From Streptomyces fradiae (GTDB taxonomy: Bacteria; Actinomycetota; Actinomycetes; Streptomycetales; Streptomycetaceae): DNA of 64,000 nt. The notes beneath the pieces are model-generated. The model was not told the origin of the DNA. It saw nothing but the letters and a program-made list of their open reading frames with translations, and made no database searches. The stretch lies in the NCBI RefSeq assembly GCF_041270065.1, contig NZ_CP065958.1, positions 7,006,001 through 7,070,000 on the forward strand. Reading direction: 5' to 3'. The translations under genes and the position numbers were made by a program. Of the stretch, positions 1 to 7,125 are shown piece after piece (positions within the stretch are counted from its first letter, which is position 1; every line of letters begins with the position of its first letter).

Positions 1-14
1 TCCAGGTGGATCAG

Positions 15-560
15 TCAAGCGACCTGGAGGGTCGCACCCCACGCCCTTGCGCGATCCCGCTCGCCTGCGCGGAGCGGCCCTTCGGTGTCCTCGATGATGA
101 ATCCCTCCGGTTCCGCGACGAGTTCGTAGCCATGGCCGCGCAGCCGACGTGCGATGCCGCTGGCGGCGGCCCCGGCCAGACGCATGTCCGCCCGGGTGTC
201 GAAGGCCGCAGCCGCATGGGTGCCGGTGTGGGCCTTCGGGAGCGTGTCGTGGAACCAGTCGCGGACGCCAGGGCCCTCGGCACCCTCCTCGGGAGTGAAG
301 GGACGCTGCCCCTTCTCGGCCTCTTGCTTCTCGGCCTTCAGCCCCATTTTCCGGCTCATCCCGGTGGTCATGCCCCGTATATGGGTCGGCCCGCCGACGA
401 CCAGCAGGTCGGTGGGGCCGATGCGCTCCGGGACGGCGTCGACCACTGCCACGCACTCGACCTCGGCGTCCGGGTGTGCTTCCTTCACGCCCTCTCGGAT
501 GGCGTCAGCGATCTCGCGCGTGTTGCCGAACAGACTCTCGTACACGATCACAGCACGCAT
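15..560 (-). CDS. Flavodoxin family protein
   Basis: A 181-residue protein with a flavodoxin fold, predicted to bind FMN and act as a soluble electron carrier or NAD(P)H-dependent oxidoreductase. The FMN phosphate loop SLFGNTR (residues about 9-15) follows the first beta strand MRAVIVYE, as in flavodoxins, and VVGGPTHIRGM near residue 80 matches the second flavin loop. I start at the ATG at 560, which has GAGGAG about 10 nt upstream; a GTG at 563 is also possible. It lies 14 nt after the stop of the SRPBCC-like gene, so the two probably form one minus-strand unit. The redox partner cannot be told from sequence. Confidence 0.85.
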   Translation of the reverse strand: MRAVIVYESLFGNTREIADAIREGVKEAHPDAEVECVAVVDAVPERIGPTDLLVVGGPTHIRGMTTGMSRKMGLKAEKQEAEKGQRPFTPEEGAEGPGVRDWFHDTLPKAHTGTHAAAAFDTRADMRLAGAAASGIARRLRGHGYELVAEPEGFIIEDTEGPLRAGERDRARAWGATLQVA

Positions 561-574
561 CACGACTCATCTCC

Positions 575-1219
575 TCACGTGCGTCCTTCTCTGCTCTCCG
601 CTGCCGCTTCGATCGCCCGCAGCGCTCCGCGCAGCACGATGCCGACGCCCGGGGAAACCAGCGTCCAGTAACGGCCGAACCGCGCGGTGGAAGCCGGGTC
701 GGTGCAAGCGGTACGCGCTTCATAGGTCAGGAGGGACCGGCGTGCCCCGTAGGGATGGACGACGAAGGCGGCGGCCATCTTCGCCCAGCCGGGCTCCTCG
801 AAGCCCGCGTAGTCACCAGGTTCGACACGGCGCCACTCGATGGTGGGCTTCCACACCTTCCCCACCGCGCCGAAGACGATCTCGCGCCCCGCGCGCTCCC
901 CGAGGGCAACCCAGGGTTGGACCTCCAGGTCCCCCTGATCACCGGTTGCGGCGGTGTCGAACAGGTCGGACACCCGCATCGAAGGTGACGTGGCCACGGG
1001 CCGACGGCGCACTCGGTCCGGCACTCCACGCGCCCACATGACCGCGTCGAACAGCGGCGAGTGAATGGACAGCATGTCCAGATCACGGGCCGCGCGGTAC
1101 ACGACGTCCGGCGCGGCGGCGATCACGGCGCACTCCAGGCGGGAGAACCGGAACTCGGGCAGAGCCGCGTCGAGCAGGAGAGGCTCGGCCGGCGCGGTGA
1201 CACTCGGCTGGGTATCCAT
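575..1219 (-). CDS. SRPBCC/START-like protein of unknown function
   Basis: A 214-residue protein beginning MDTQPSVTAP, preceded by GGGGAGGT at good spacing. The order of segments (LECAVIAAAPDVVYRAAR, then a helix, an extended strand region WRRVEPGDYAGF, and a long C-terminal helix after RFGRYWTLVSPGV) resembles the helix-grip SRPBCC fold that binds hydrophobic ligands. I recognise no catalytic residues and no signal peptide. It is the upstream gene of a two-gene unit with the flavodoxin. A longer in-frame extension exists upstream but lacks coding character and contains other relics, so I rejected it. Confidence 0.75.
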   Translation of the reverse strand: MDTQPSVTAPAEPLLLDAALPEFRFSRLECAVIAAAPDVVYRAARDLDMLSIHSPLFDAVMWARGVPDRVRRRPVATSPSMRVSDLFDTAATGDQGDLEVQPWVALGERAGREIVFGAVGKVWKPTIEWRRVEPGDYAGFEEPGWAKMAAAFVVHPYGARRSLLTYEARTACTDPASTARFGRYWTLVSPGVGIVLRGALRAIEAAAESREGRT

Positions 1220-1467
1220 GGAGACCTCCCCGGATCCGACACCATCAGTCTCGCCCACAGGACAGGCTCGCGCCGGGGCGAACGGTTTGACGAGCACCGC
1301 TGCCGAGGTGATACGGGAAGGTCGGCATCGTGAGGGTCGCGGCGCGACGCCGCTGGCAATCGGTGGTCTGCTTCTGGCGCACGAAGCTTGATCCTTTGGA
1401 TAGCCGAGGGTAGGTCGCACTGACCCTGGGTTACGGCGTTGGTGGAGGGCCTCGGGGCGGGAGCCGG

Positions 1468-1645
1468 TCAAGGGGCGGGGGACAGTGAGCCCCGGCGGGC
1501 CAGAAGCGTCTGACGCTCGTCCGGCCCCAGGTACAGCCTCGACCAGCTTCTCGACCGCGTCATGCGGGAGGCGCGGAACCATGCCCCATTCCAACTGCCC
1601 GTACCACTTCTCGGCCGTCGTTCGTGCACGCACCGCGAAATCACG
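1468..1645 (-). pseudogene. XRE-type HTH regulator fragment, frameshifted
   Basis: On the minus strand one frame reads RTTAEKWYGQLEWGMVPRLP followed by HDAVEKLVEA, which matches the recognition helix and following segment of XRE/helix-turn-helix 3 regulators. A second frame continues GPDERQTLLARR. A frameshift near 1535 separates them and neither part has a full domain around it. I take this as the relic of a Streptomyces XRE regulator lying beside other mobile-element debris. Confidence 0.4.
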
Positions 1646-1905
1646 TCGATCGCTTCGGCGTGGCGCCCGATGGCCGAGTGCTTCGCAATCCGGCAGGTGG
1701 CTACGTGGACGCAGCAGCCTACGGCAGGACATGGGAGCGGGCCCGCAAGAAGGCCCTGGCCCCCAATGGGCAGTCGACGTTCGTCGCCAAGAGGCCCTAT
1801 GACCTCCCGCACGCCGGGATCTCGTTCTGGCTGCACTCCGGCGTGGATCCTGCCGAATGCGCGCGCCGTCCGGCCAGAGCATCCAAGTGCTCTTCCAGTA
1901 CTGGA
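1624..1905 (+). pseudogene. Tyrosine-recombinase integrase relic (C-terminal part)
   Basis: The plus strand encodes VDRFGVAPDGRVLRNPAGG, RTWERARKKAL, then PYDLPHAGISFWLHSGVDP and AECARR. In Streptomyces plasmid and phage integrases the corresponding segment is PYDLRHAGISFWL...SGVDPAECARRAGQS, where R of RHA is a catalytic residue. Here that Arg is Pro. Near 1870 the frame shifts, and GQSIQVLFQYW continues in another frame where the catalytic Tyr would normally follow. N-terminal and core parts are absent. It is a dead integrase tail, consistent with the tRNA-Pro attachment-site remnants at 2472 and 4112. Confidence 0.75.
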
Positions 1906-2140
1906 GCAGGAGACGGAGCGCGCCGAGCGGACGGGCCGACACCTCCTCGTCGTGGAGACGACCACGGCGCTCGCGCTGGCTCTTGGACTCTCCGGTACGT
2001 GGGAGCAGGCCGAGTCGCTCCTCGCCGACGCGCGAGACAGGGCAGAATCGCTTCCGTACCCGGCGGGCCTCGACCGAGTCCGGACGGTCCAGGCGGACCT
2101 GCTCGCCGCGCGGCGGCAGCGACCGCCGACTCGCGCGTGA
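1905..2140 (+). pseudogene. Unidentified coding relic (helical, regulator-like)
   Basis: One frame reads TGRHLLVVETTTALALALGL, then SGTWEQAESLLADARDRAES and VRTVQADLLAARRQR before a stop. It has coding character and a TPR-like helical pattern as in the C-terminal parts of Streptomyces HTH regulators, but no start codon or domain upstream; it begins directly where the integrase relic breaks. I cannot name the parent gene. Confidence 0.35.
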
Positions 2141-2142
2141 GG

Positions 2143-2432
2143 ATCTTGTCGGACTTCCCCGAGTGGGATCGTGTCTACGCCTTCTTCCGACGGTGGCGCG
2201 ACACCGGTCTGGTCGCCGAGTCCCACGACCGACTGCGGGACCGAGTCCGCCAGGCCGCCGGCCGGGATCGGCCGACCGCCGGGATGATCGAAGCGCAGTC
2301 GGTCAAGGCCGCCGCATCAGTGCCCGCCGCGAGCAGGGGCTTCGACGGCGCAAAGAAGGTCAACGGCCGCAAACGGCACATCTTGGTGGACGCTTTGGGG
2401 CTGCTGTTGACGGTGATGGTCACCGCGGCCTC
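2143..2432 (+). pseudogene. IS5-family transposase relic
   Basis: The frame reads PEWDRVYAFFRRWRDTGLV, then IEAQSVKAAASVPAASRGFD, then AKKVNGRKRHILVDALGLLL. These match the middle of Streptomyces IS5-type DDE transposases: WDRVYAFF...W, D/E-AQSVK and GxKKVNGRKRH(I/V)xVD, the last two containing the first catalytic acidic residues. The reading departs from the family right after VMVTAASA, and the terminal inverted repeats and the third catalytic residue are missing. It is a truncated, non-functional insertion-sequence remnant inside the relic zone. Confidence 0.75.
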
Positions 2433-2471
2433 GGCAGGGCCGAGAGGGCCCGCTGGAGGTCCAGGGGGCGG

Positions 2472-2500
2472 CGCAGGTTCAAATCCTGTCATCCCGACCA
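2472..2500 (+). repeat. tRNA-Pro 3' end fragment (att-like copy 1)
   Basis: This reads as the T arm and acceptor 3' strand of a tRNA: T stem GCAGG, loop TTCAAAT, T stem CCTGT, acceptor CATCCCG, discriminator A and an encoded CCA. No matching anticodon or D arm lies upstream. It differs by one base from the copy at 4112-4154 over the shared GCAGG...CCCGAC stretch. It marks a past tRNA-site integration or duplication. Confidence 0.7.
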
Positions 2501-2637
2501 TGCTTTTCGCAGGTCGGAGGCCGTTCTCTCATCCGTGGGAGGGCGGCCTTTCGCGCGTCCCGGGGCGTGGTGGTCGCAGCCGTGCGGGCCGGCCCGCACG
2601 GCCGTCTGCTCGGCTCCACCGAGTACGGGAAAGGCGG

Positions 2638-3888
2638 TCATGAGAGGGCGAGCCCCTCGTGGTCCCACTGCTCGAGCAGCACCTCTGCGGGTAGTGCGCT
2701 GCCGTCGGGTGCCAGGCGCTGGACCGGCATGTCGTCGGATGCGCATGCGAGCAGTTGCTCGGCGACAAGGTGGGGAACGAGTAGGGCTGTGGTGCCGGTC
2801 TGCCGATTGAAGGCCACTTGGTAGGTGGCGATGACCGCTGCTTCCCACAAGGTGAGGGGGTCGCGTTCCGGCTCGCTGTGGTGGGTCCGGGGGATAGCGG
2901 GCGCCTTTACCGCCACCAGCTGCCATGGCGTACTGGCGGGGCGGCCGGCTTCTTCGCGTGCCTGGCGGATCCAGCCTGCGGTGAGCCGGCGGAAGGCGGC
3001 GTGGGCCTCGGGCCTGCCCTTGCGGCGACGTCCGAAGGCGTCGCTGACGACGGTGTAGACGGCGAAGTCCTGGTCTTCCAGCCGGCGCCAGGACCAGATG
3101 GCTCGCCGACTCCACTCGTACCGCGCTCGCCGGAAGGTCTTCTCCGCGTCCGCTCCCAACCCGGCGAAGCCGGGATCGTCGGAGAACTTCGGCGTGGGCA
3201 GGACACGTACGGCAGCCGCCTCCAGCAGGCGGACCGGCTGCACGAGGGCCGCGAAGGCCCGACGCTCCTCGTCGAGGACCGTGGCGAGGCGGCTTTGCAG
3301 CCCATCGGCCCAAGGGGCGAGGAAGGGGTACTCGGCCACGGCCTCGTTGCTCCGTGCCAGGTAGGAGTGCAGCCGACGCCAGTGCTCGTGACGTCGGGAG
3401 CGGAAGTTGCGGGCTCGGTCGTACCGCTCCCATTCCTCGTCGCGCCCGGCCTCGTCGTCTTCCTCCTCCTCGTCGCTGGAGTCGCTGGCGCGGGGCGGAT
3501 ACTCGCCGGCGGCGAGAGCGATGGCGGCGTCACGCTCGGCCTCGAGGTCCTCCTCGTCCTCGGCCTCGGCCTCCCGATCGAGCCAGATGGCGAGCGAATC
3601 CACCTCGCTCACAGCGGCGCCAAGCGGGAGGACGGGGCTGTCTGTGGGCAGAGGCCACCGGCAGTTTGCGCAGAGCCGCTCCACGGCTTCGCCGAATGGG
3701 ACGTCGATCTGATTCACAGAGGCCGCTGACCGCAGCGTGCGGCACTCGGGGCTTCCGTGGAGCTTGCCCTTGCCTGTTGCCGAGACGTGGCAGGCAAGGA
3801 GTATGTCCCGGGTTGGTCCCAGGGGAACCTCAGGTGTGAAGAGGGAACCGAGCATGACGTGGCGAAGCTCGTCGCGAGTCGAGGACAT
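2638..3888 (-). CDS. Hypothetical protein with Cys/His pairs, between att-like copies
   Basis: A 416-residue protein I do not recognise. The N-terminus carries H44...C49 (HGSPEC) and C73..C76 (LCANC), with C33/H34 nearby, a spacing that could form a structural zinc site. Residues about 104-157 are extremely acidic with a run of Asp/Glu, and the remainder is mostly helical with several Trp/Arg-rich segments (RRARYEWSRRAIWSWRR). There is no signal peptide or membrane segment. It is the only intact gene between the two tRNA-Pro 3' copies, so it may be cargo of an integrated element. Its function is unknown. Confidence 0.65.
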   Translation of the reverse strand: MSSTRDELRHVMLGSLFTPEVPLGPTRDILLACHVSATGKGKLHGSPECRTLRSAASVNQIDVPFGEAVERLCANCRWPLPTDSPVLPLGAAVSEVDSLAIWLDREAEAEDEEDLEAERDAAIALAAGEYPPRASDSSDEEEEDDEAGRDEEWERYDRARNFRSRRHEHWRRLHSYLARSNEAVAEYPFLAPWADGLQSRLATVLDEERRAFAALVQPVRLLEAAAVRVLPTPKFSDDPGFAGLGADAEKTFRRARYEWSRRAIWSWRRLEDQDFAVYTVVSDAFGRRRKGRPEAHAAFRRLTAGWIRQAREEAGRPASTPWQLVAVKAPAIPRTHHSEPERDPLTLWEAAVIATYQVAFNRQTGTTALLVPHLVAEQLLACASDDMPVQRLAPDGSALPAEVLLEQWDHEGLALS

Positions 3889-4111
3889 GTCGGCAGGCTA
3901 TGCGCAGGCACTGCCAGTCCGCCGGTCGATCCGCCCTCTCCACCCTGCAGGGACCAGAGATGCCAGAGCGTGCCTCGCCGCCAGGGCGGTGATTCTGGGG
4001 ACCAGTTGGGGACCACACGCTACGCGCGGCGGTGCACGATGCATGCTTCCACGCACAACTTGCGCCCGGGTTAAGTCTGTTATATCCAGAAAGTACCCTT
4101 GACCCTCACTC

Positions 4112-4154
4112 CTGGGGGTCAAGGGGTCGCAGGTTCAAATCCTGTCGTCCCGAC
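4112..4154 (+). repeat. tRNA-Pro 3' half, attachment-site remnant (attR-like)
   Basis: The sequence starts exactly at the anticodon loop (CTGGGGG, anticodon GGG), continues through the anticodon stem strand TCAAG, variable loop, T arm GCAGG/TTCAAAT/CCTGT and acceptor CGTCCCG plus A. There is no 5' half. The acceptor strand is the exact complement of the 5' acceptor CGGGACG of the tRNA-Pro starting at 63965. A copy from anticodon loop to 3' end is what integrative elements such as pSAM2 (which uses tRNA-Pro) carry at their distal junction. The natural tRNA 3' flank and terminator follow. Confidence 0.8.
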
Positions 4155-4168
4155 TCGAAGGAGTCGTT

Positions 4169-4212
4169 GGTCGAGGGGCCGTTTCAGAGAGATCTGAAAC
4201 GGCCCCTCGACC
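4169..4212 (+). terminator. Strong intrinsic terminator after the tRNA-Pro 3' half
   Basis: A perfect 19-bp inverted repeat (4169-4187 and 4194-4212) with a 6-nt loop is followed by GTTTTC. A smaller hairpin CGACTC-GAAG-GAGTCG precedes it at 4151-4166. This is probably the original terminator of the tRNA gene now left behind at the element junction. The rest of 3889-4375 holds no gene that I can support. Confidence 0.85.
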
Positions 4213-4375
4213 GTTTTCGGGGCCGGGACCGGGGGCGGGGGGTGCGGCGTGGGCGGTGGCGTCTGCGGCTGGGTGCAAGTTCGAGTCAACTCCGCCGTTC
4301 TGCAGTCGAGTTGGGGCGGTTTGACCTATCTTCTAGGGGCCCGTAGCGGTGCACGGTTGGCCCCAGGAGGTCCGA

Positions 4376-6928
4376 TTGCAGTCCAGACGTATGCGCGCCA
4401 TATCCGGAGCGCTCCGGCGCTCCCCTCTGCTCATAGCCTTCGCCCTCGGCTCGCTGCTCGTCGGGCTCACCCCCTGGCTGGGCATGGCGAGCCCGGGGCC
4501 CGGCGGTCACGGCCCGACCCCGCCACCGGCGCCCGTGCCCTTCGACCAGCAGACCGCGCAGCAGTCGCCGCACCACGGCATCGCCCCGGCGAACGCGATG
4601 GAGCCGACGGCTCCCGTGCTCGCCCGGACCGGGTGGACGGCCGCGGCGAGCGACGAGGAGACCCTCAAGGAGAACGGCCGCGCCGCCAACGTCCTCGACG
4701 GCAGCGTCACCACGATCTGGCACAGCAGGTGGTCGGGGACCCCGGCCCCGCTGCCGCACAGCATCACCATCGACATGCACCGTACGACGGTGGTCTCGGC
4801 GCTCGTCTACCAGCCCCGCACCGACAAGGCCAACGGGCGCGTCGGTGAGTACAGCATCAGCGTGAGCGTCGACGGCCGGAGCTGGGGGAGTCCGGTCGCC
4901 ACCGGCACCCTCGCGGACGACGCCGGCGCCAAGACCCTCGGATTCGCCCCGCAGGGCGCGCGGTTCGTCCGGCTCACCGCCCTCACCGAGGCCGGCAACC
5001 GCGGCCCGTGGAGCTCCGCCGCGGAGATCGACCTGCTCGGCGACCCCGGAACCCCGGCGGCCACCGTCGATCTGCCCCGGACCGGATGGACGGCCGCGGC
5101 GAGCGACGAGGAGACCCTCAAGGAGAACGGCCGCGCGGTCAACGTCCTCGACGGCGACGCCACCACGATCTGGCACAGCAGGTGGTCGGGGACGCCGGCC
5201 CCGCTGCCGCACAGCATCACCATCGACATGCACCGTACGACCGCCGTCTCCGCCCTCGTCTACCAACCGCGCAAGGACAAGGCCAACGGGCGCGCGGGCG
5301 CGTACACCGTCACCACCAGCACCGACGGCACCACCTTCGGCGCCCCGGTCTCCTCCGGCACCTGGCGCGACGACGACACCGTCAAGACCGCCACCTTCAT
5401 CCGAGCCGCCAACGCCCGGTACATACGCCTGACCGTGAGCACCGAGGCCGGCAACCGCGGACCCTGGACCTCCGCCGCCGAGATCCGCCTGAGCGGACCG
5501 GCCGACCCCGCCGTCCACGGCACGTGGAGCCGGATCACCGGCTTCCCCCTGGTGCCGGTCGCCACCGCCGTCCTGCCGGGCGACAAGCTGCTGGCCTGGT
5601 CGGCGTACGCGGTCGACCGCTTCGGCGGCAGCAACGGCTACACCCAGACCGCGATCCTGGACCTGAAGACGGGCAAGGTCACCCAGCGCCGCATCGACAA
5701 CACCGGCCACGACATGTTCTGCCCGGGCATAGCGATGCTCGCCGACGGCCGGGTCCTGGTCACCGGCGGCAGCAACGCGGAGAAGGCGAGCATCTACGAC
5801 CCGGCCACCGACGCCTGGTCCGCGACCACCAGCATGAACATCGCCCGCGGCTACCAGGCCATGACCCTGCTCTCCACCGGCGAGGCCTTCGTCCTCGGCG
5901 GATCCTGGAGCGGCGCCACGGGCGACAAGGCCGGCGAGGTCTGGTCCCCGGACACCCGCACCTGGCGCAAGCTCCCCGGCGTCCCCGCCGCCCCGGCCCT
6001 CACGGCCGACCCGGCCGGCGCCTACCGCGCCGACAACCACATGTGGCTGTACGCCACCTCGGGCGGCAAGGTGCTCCAGCTGGGCCCGAGCAAGCGGATG
6101 AACTGGATCACGACCGCCGGCAACGGAAGCATCACCTCCGCCGGCACCCGGGCGGACAGCGAGGACGCCATGAACGGCAACGCCGTCGCGTACGACATCG
6201 GCAAACTGCTCACCCTGGGCGGCTCGCCCGCCTACGAGAAGACCCCCGCCACCCGGCGCGCGTACACGGTGAACGTCGACGGCGGCGGCGTCCGGACAGC
6301 ACGTACGGGCGACATGGGCTACGCCCGCTCCTTCGGCAACAGCGTCGTCCTGCCCGACGGCAAGGTCGCCGTGTTCGGCGGGCAGGCGTACCCCGTGCCG
6401 TTCAGCGACGCCACCTCCGTGCTTACCCCCGAGCTGTGGGACCCGGCGACCGGACGCTTCACCCCGCTCGCCACCATGGCCATCCCGCGCAACTACCACA
6501 GCGTGGCGAACCTGCTGCCCGACGGGCGGATCTTCTCCGGCGGCGGCGGCCTGTGCGGCGACTGCGCCACCAACCACGCCGACGGGGCCGTGTTCACACC
6601 GCCGTACCTGCTCAACCCGGACGGCACGCCCAAGCCGCGGCCGGCCATCACCGGCGGCGTACCGCCCAGGGCCGCCGCGGGCAGCTCGCTCACCGTCACC
6701 ACCGGGGGGCCGGTGGCCTCCTTCGTCCTGATGCGGGCCGCGGCCGCGACCCACTCCACGGACAACGACCAGCGACGGGTCCCGCTGACCTCCACGGCCA
6801 CGGGCACCGGTACGTACACGGTCTCCATCCCGGCCGACCGGGGCGTGGTCCTGCCGGGCACCTACATGCTCTTCGCCCTGGACGCCCAAGGGGTGCCGAG
6901 CACCGCCCGGTTCCTCACCGTCTCCTGA
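4376..6928 (+). CDS. Secreted galactose-oxidase-like copper radical oxidase with two F5/8C (CBM32-like) modules
   Basis: About 850 residues. I place the start at TTG 4376 because AGGAGGT ends 4 nt upstream; ATGs at 4349 (before the ribosome site) and 4391 are less likely. A signal peptide with hydrophobic core LLIAFALGSLLVGL is followed by two F5/8 type C modules (about 83-215 and 234-370), a Kelch-propeller galactose oxidase domain and a C-terminal DUF1929-type domain. The active-site signature of fungal galactose oxidase is present: Cys in DMFCPG and Tyr in RGYQ (thioether pair), axial Tyr and His in RNYHS, and His in THSTDNDQRRVPL. It should oxidise a primary alcohol or sugar to aldehyde plus H2O2 outside the cell, anchored to glycans by its modules. 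The substrate is unknown. Confidence 0.9.
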   Translation: MQSRRMRAISGALRRSPLLIAFALGSLLVGLTPWLGMASPGPGGHGPTPPPAPVPFDQQTAQQSPHHGIAPANAMEPTAPVLARTGWTAAASDEETLKENGRAANVLDGSVTTIWHSRWSGTPAPLPHSITIDMHRTTVVSALVYQPRTDKANGRVGEYSISVSVDGRSWGSPVATGTLADDAGAKTLGFAPQGARFVRLTALTEAGNRGPWSSAAEIDLLGDPGTPAATVDLPRTGWTAAASDEETLKENGRAVNVLDGDATTIWHSRWSGTPAPLPHSITIDMHRTTAVSALVYQPRKDKANGRAGAYTVTTSTDGTTFGAPVSSGTWRDDDTVKTATFIRAANARYIRLTVSTEAGNRGPWTSAAEIRLSGPADPAVHGTWSRITGFPLVPVATAVLPGDKLLAWSAYAVDRFGGSNGYTQTAILDLKTGKVTQRRIDNTGHDMFCPGIAMLADGRVLVTGGSNAEKASIYDPATDAWSATTSMNIARGYQAMTLLSTGEAFVLGGSWSGATGDKAGEVWSPDTRTWRKLPGVPAAPALTADPAGAYRADNHMWLYATSGGKVLQLGPSKRMNWITTAGNGSITSAGTRADSEDAMNGNAVAYDIGKLLTLGGSPAYEKTPATRRAYTVNVDGGGVRTARTGDMGYARSFGNSVVLPDGKVAVFGGQAYPVPFSDATSVLTPELWDPATGRFTPLATMAIPRNYHSVANLLPDGRIFSGGGGLCGDCATNHADGAVFTPPYLLNPDGTPKPRPAITGGVPPRAAAGSSLTVTTGGPVASFVLMRAAAATHSTDNDQRRVPLTSTATGTGTYTVSIPADRGVVLPGTYMLFALDAQGVPSTARFLTVS
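4625..4846 (+). repeat. Tandem duplicated F5/8C segment, copy 1
   Basis: This encodes 74 residues from RTGWTAAASDEETLKENGRA onward that recur at 5078-5299 with only six amino-acid differences. The homology of the rest of the two modules is much weaker, so the first halves look recently duplicated or gene-converted. Confidence 0.85.
5078..5299 (+). repeat. Tandem duplicated F5/8C segment, copy 2
   Basis: Second copy of the 74-residue segment at 4625-4846. The nucleotide sequence is also almost identical over long runs, including the TGGCACAGCAGGTGGTCGGG stretch. Confidence 0.85.
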
Positions 6929-7125
6929 CGGTACGTCAGCGGTGTCCGGCACCGGCCGGAAGCATCGGCCGGGAGCACCGGCCGGCGCCGGACGCCGCTA
7001 CCGGGCGCCGTGCCCGGGCCCCGGCGCCGAATCGCCTACCCGTGGGTCCGGTCGCATACTGGCGGCGTAGCGCAGGCGGTCGTGGCCGTACGGCCGTCCT
7101 CGACGGCTCAGCAGGGACCAGCGCC

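Noticed and set aside
2175..2501. Minus-strand ORF beginning MVGMTGFEPA
   Set aside because: This start is the antisense of a tRNA 3' end (T arm and CCA), a well-known false gene signature. The rest is antisense to the transposase relic.
4286..6952. 888-codon open frame antisense to the galactose-oxidase gene
   Set aside because: Gly/Arg/Val-rich translation without domains. The plus strand has full active-site motifs, so this is a high-GC shadow frame.
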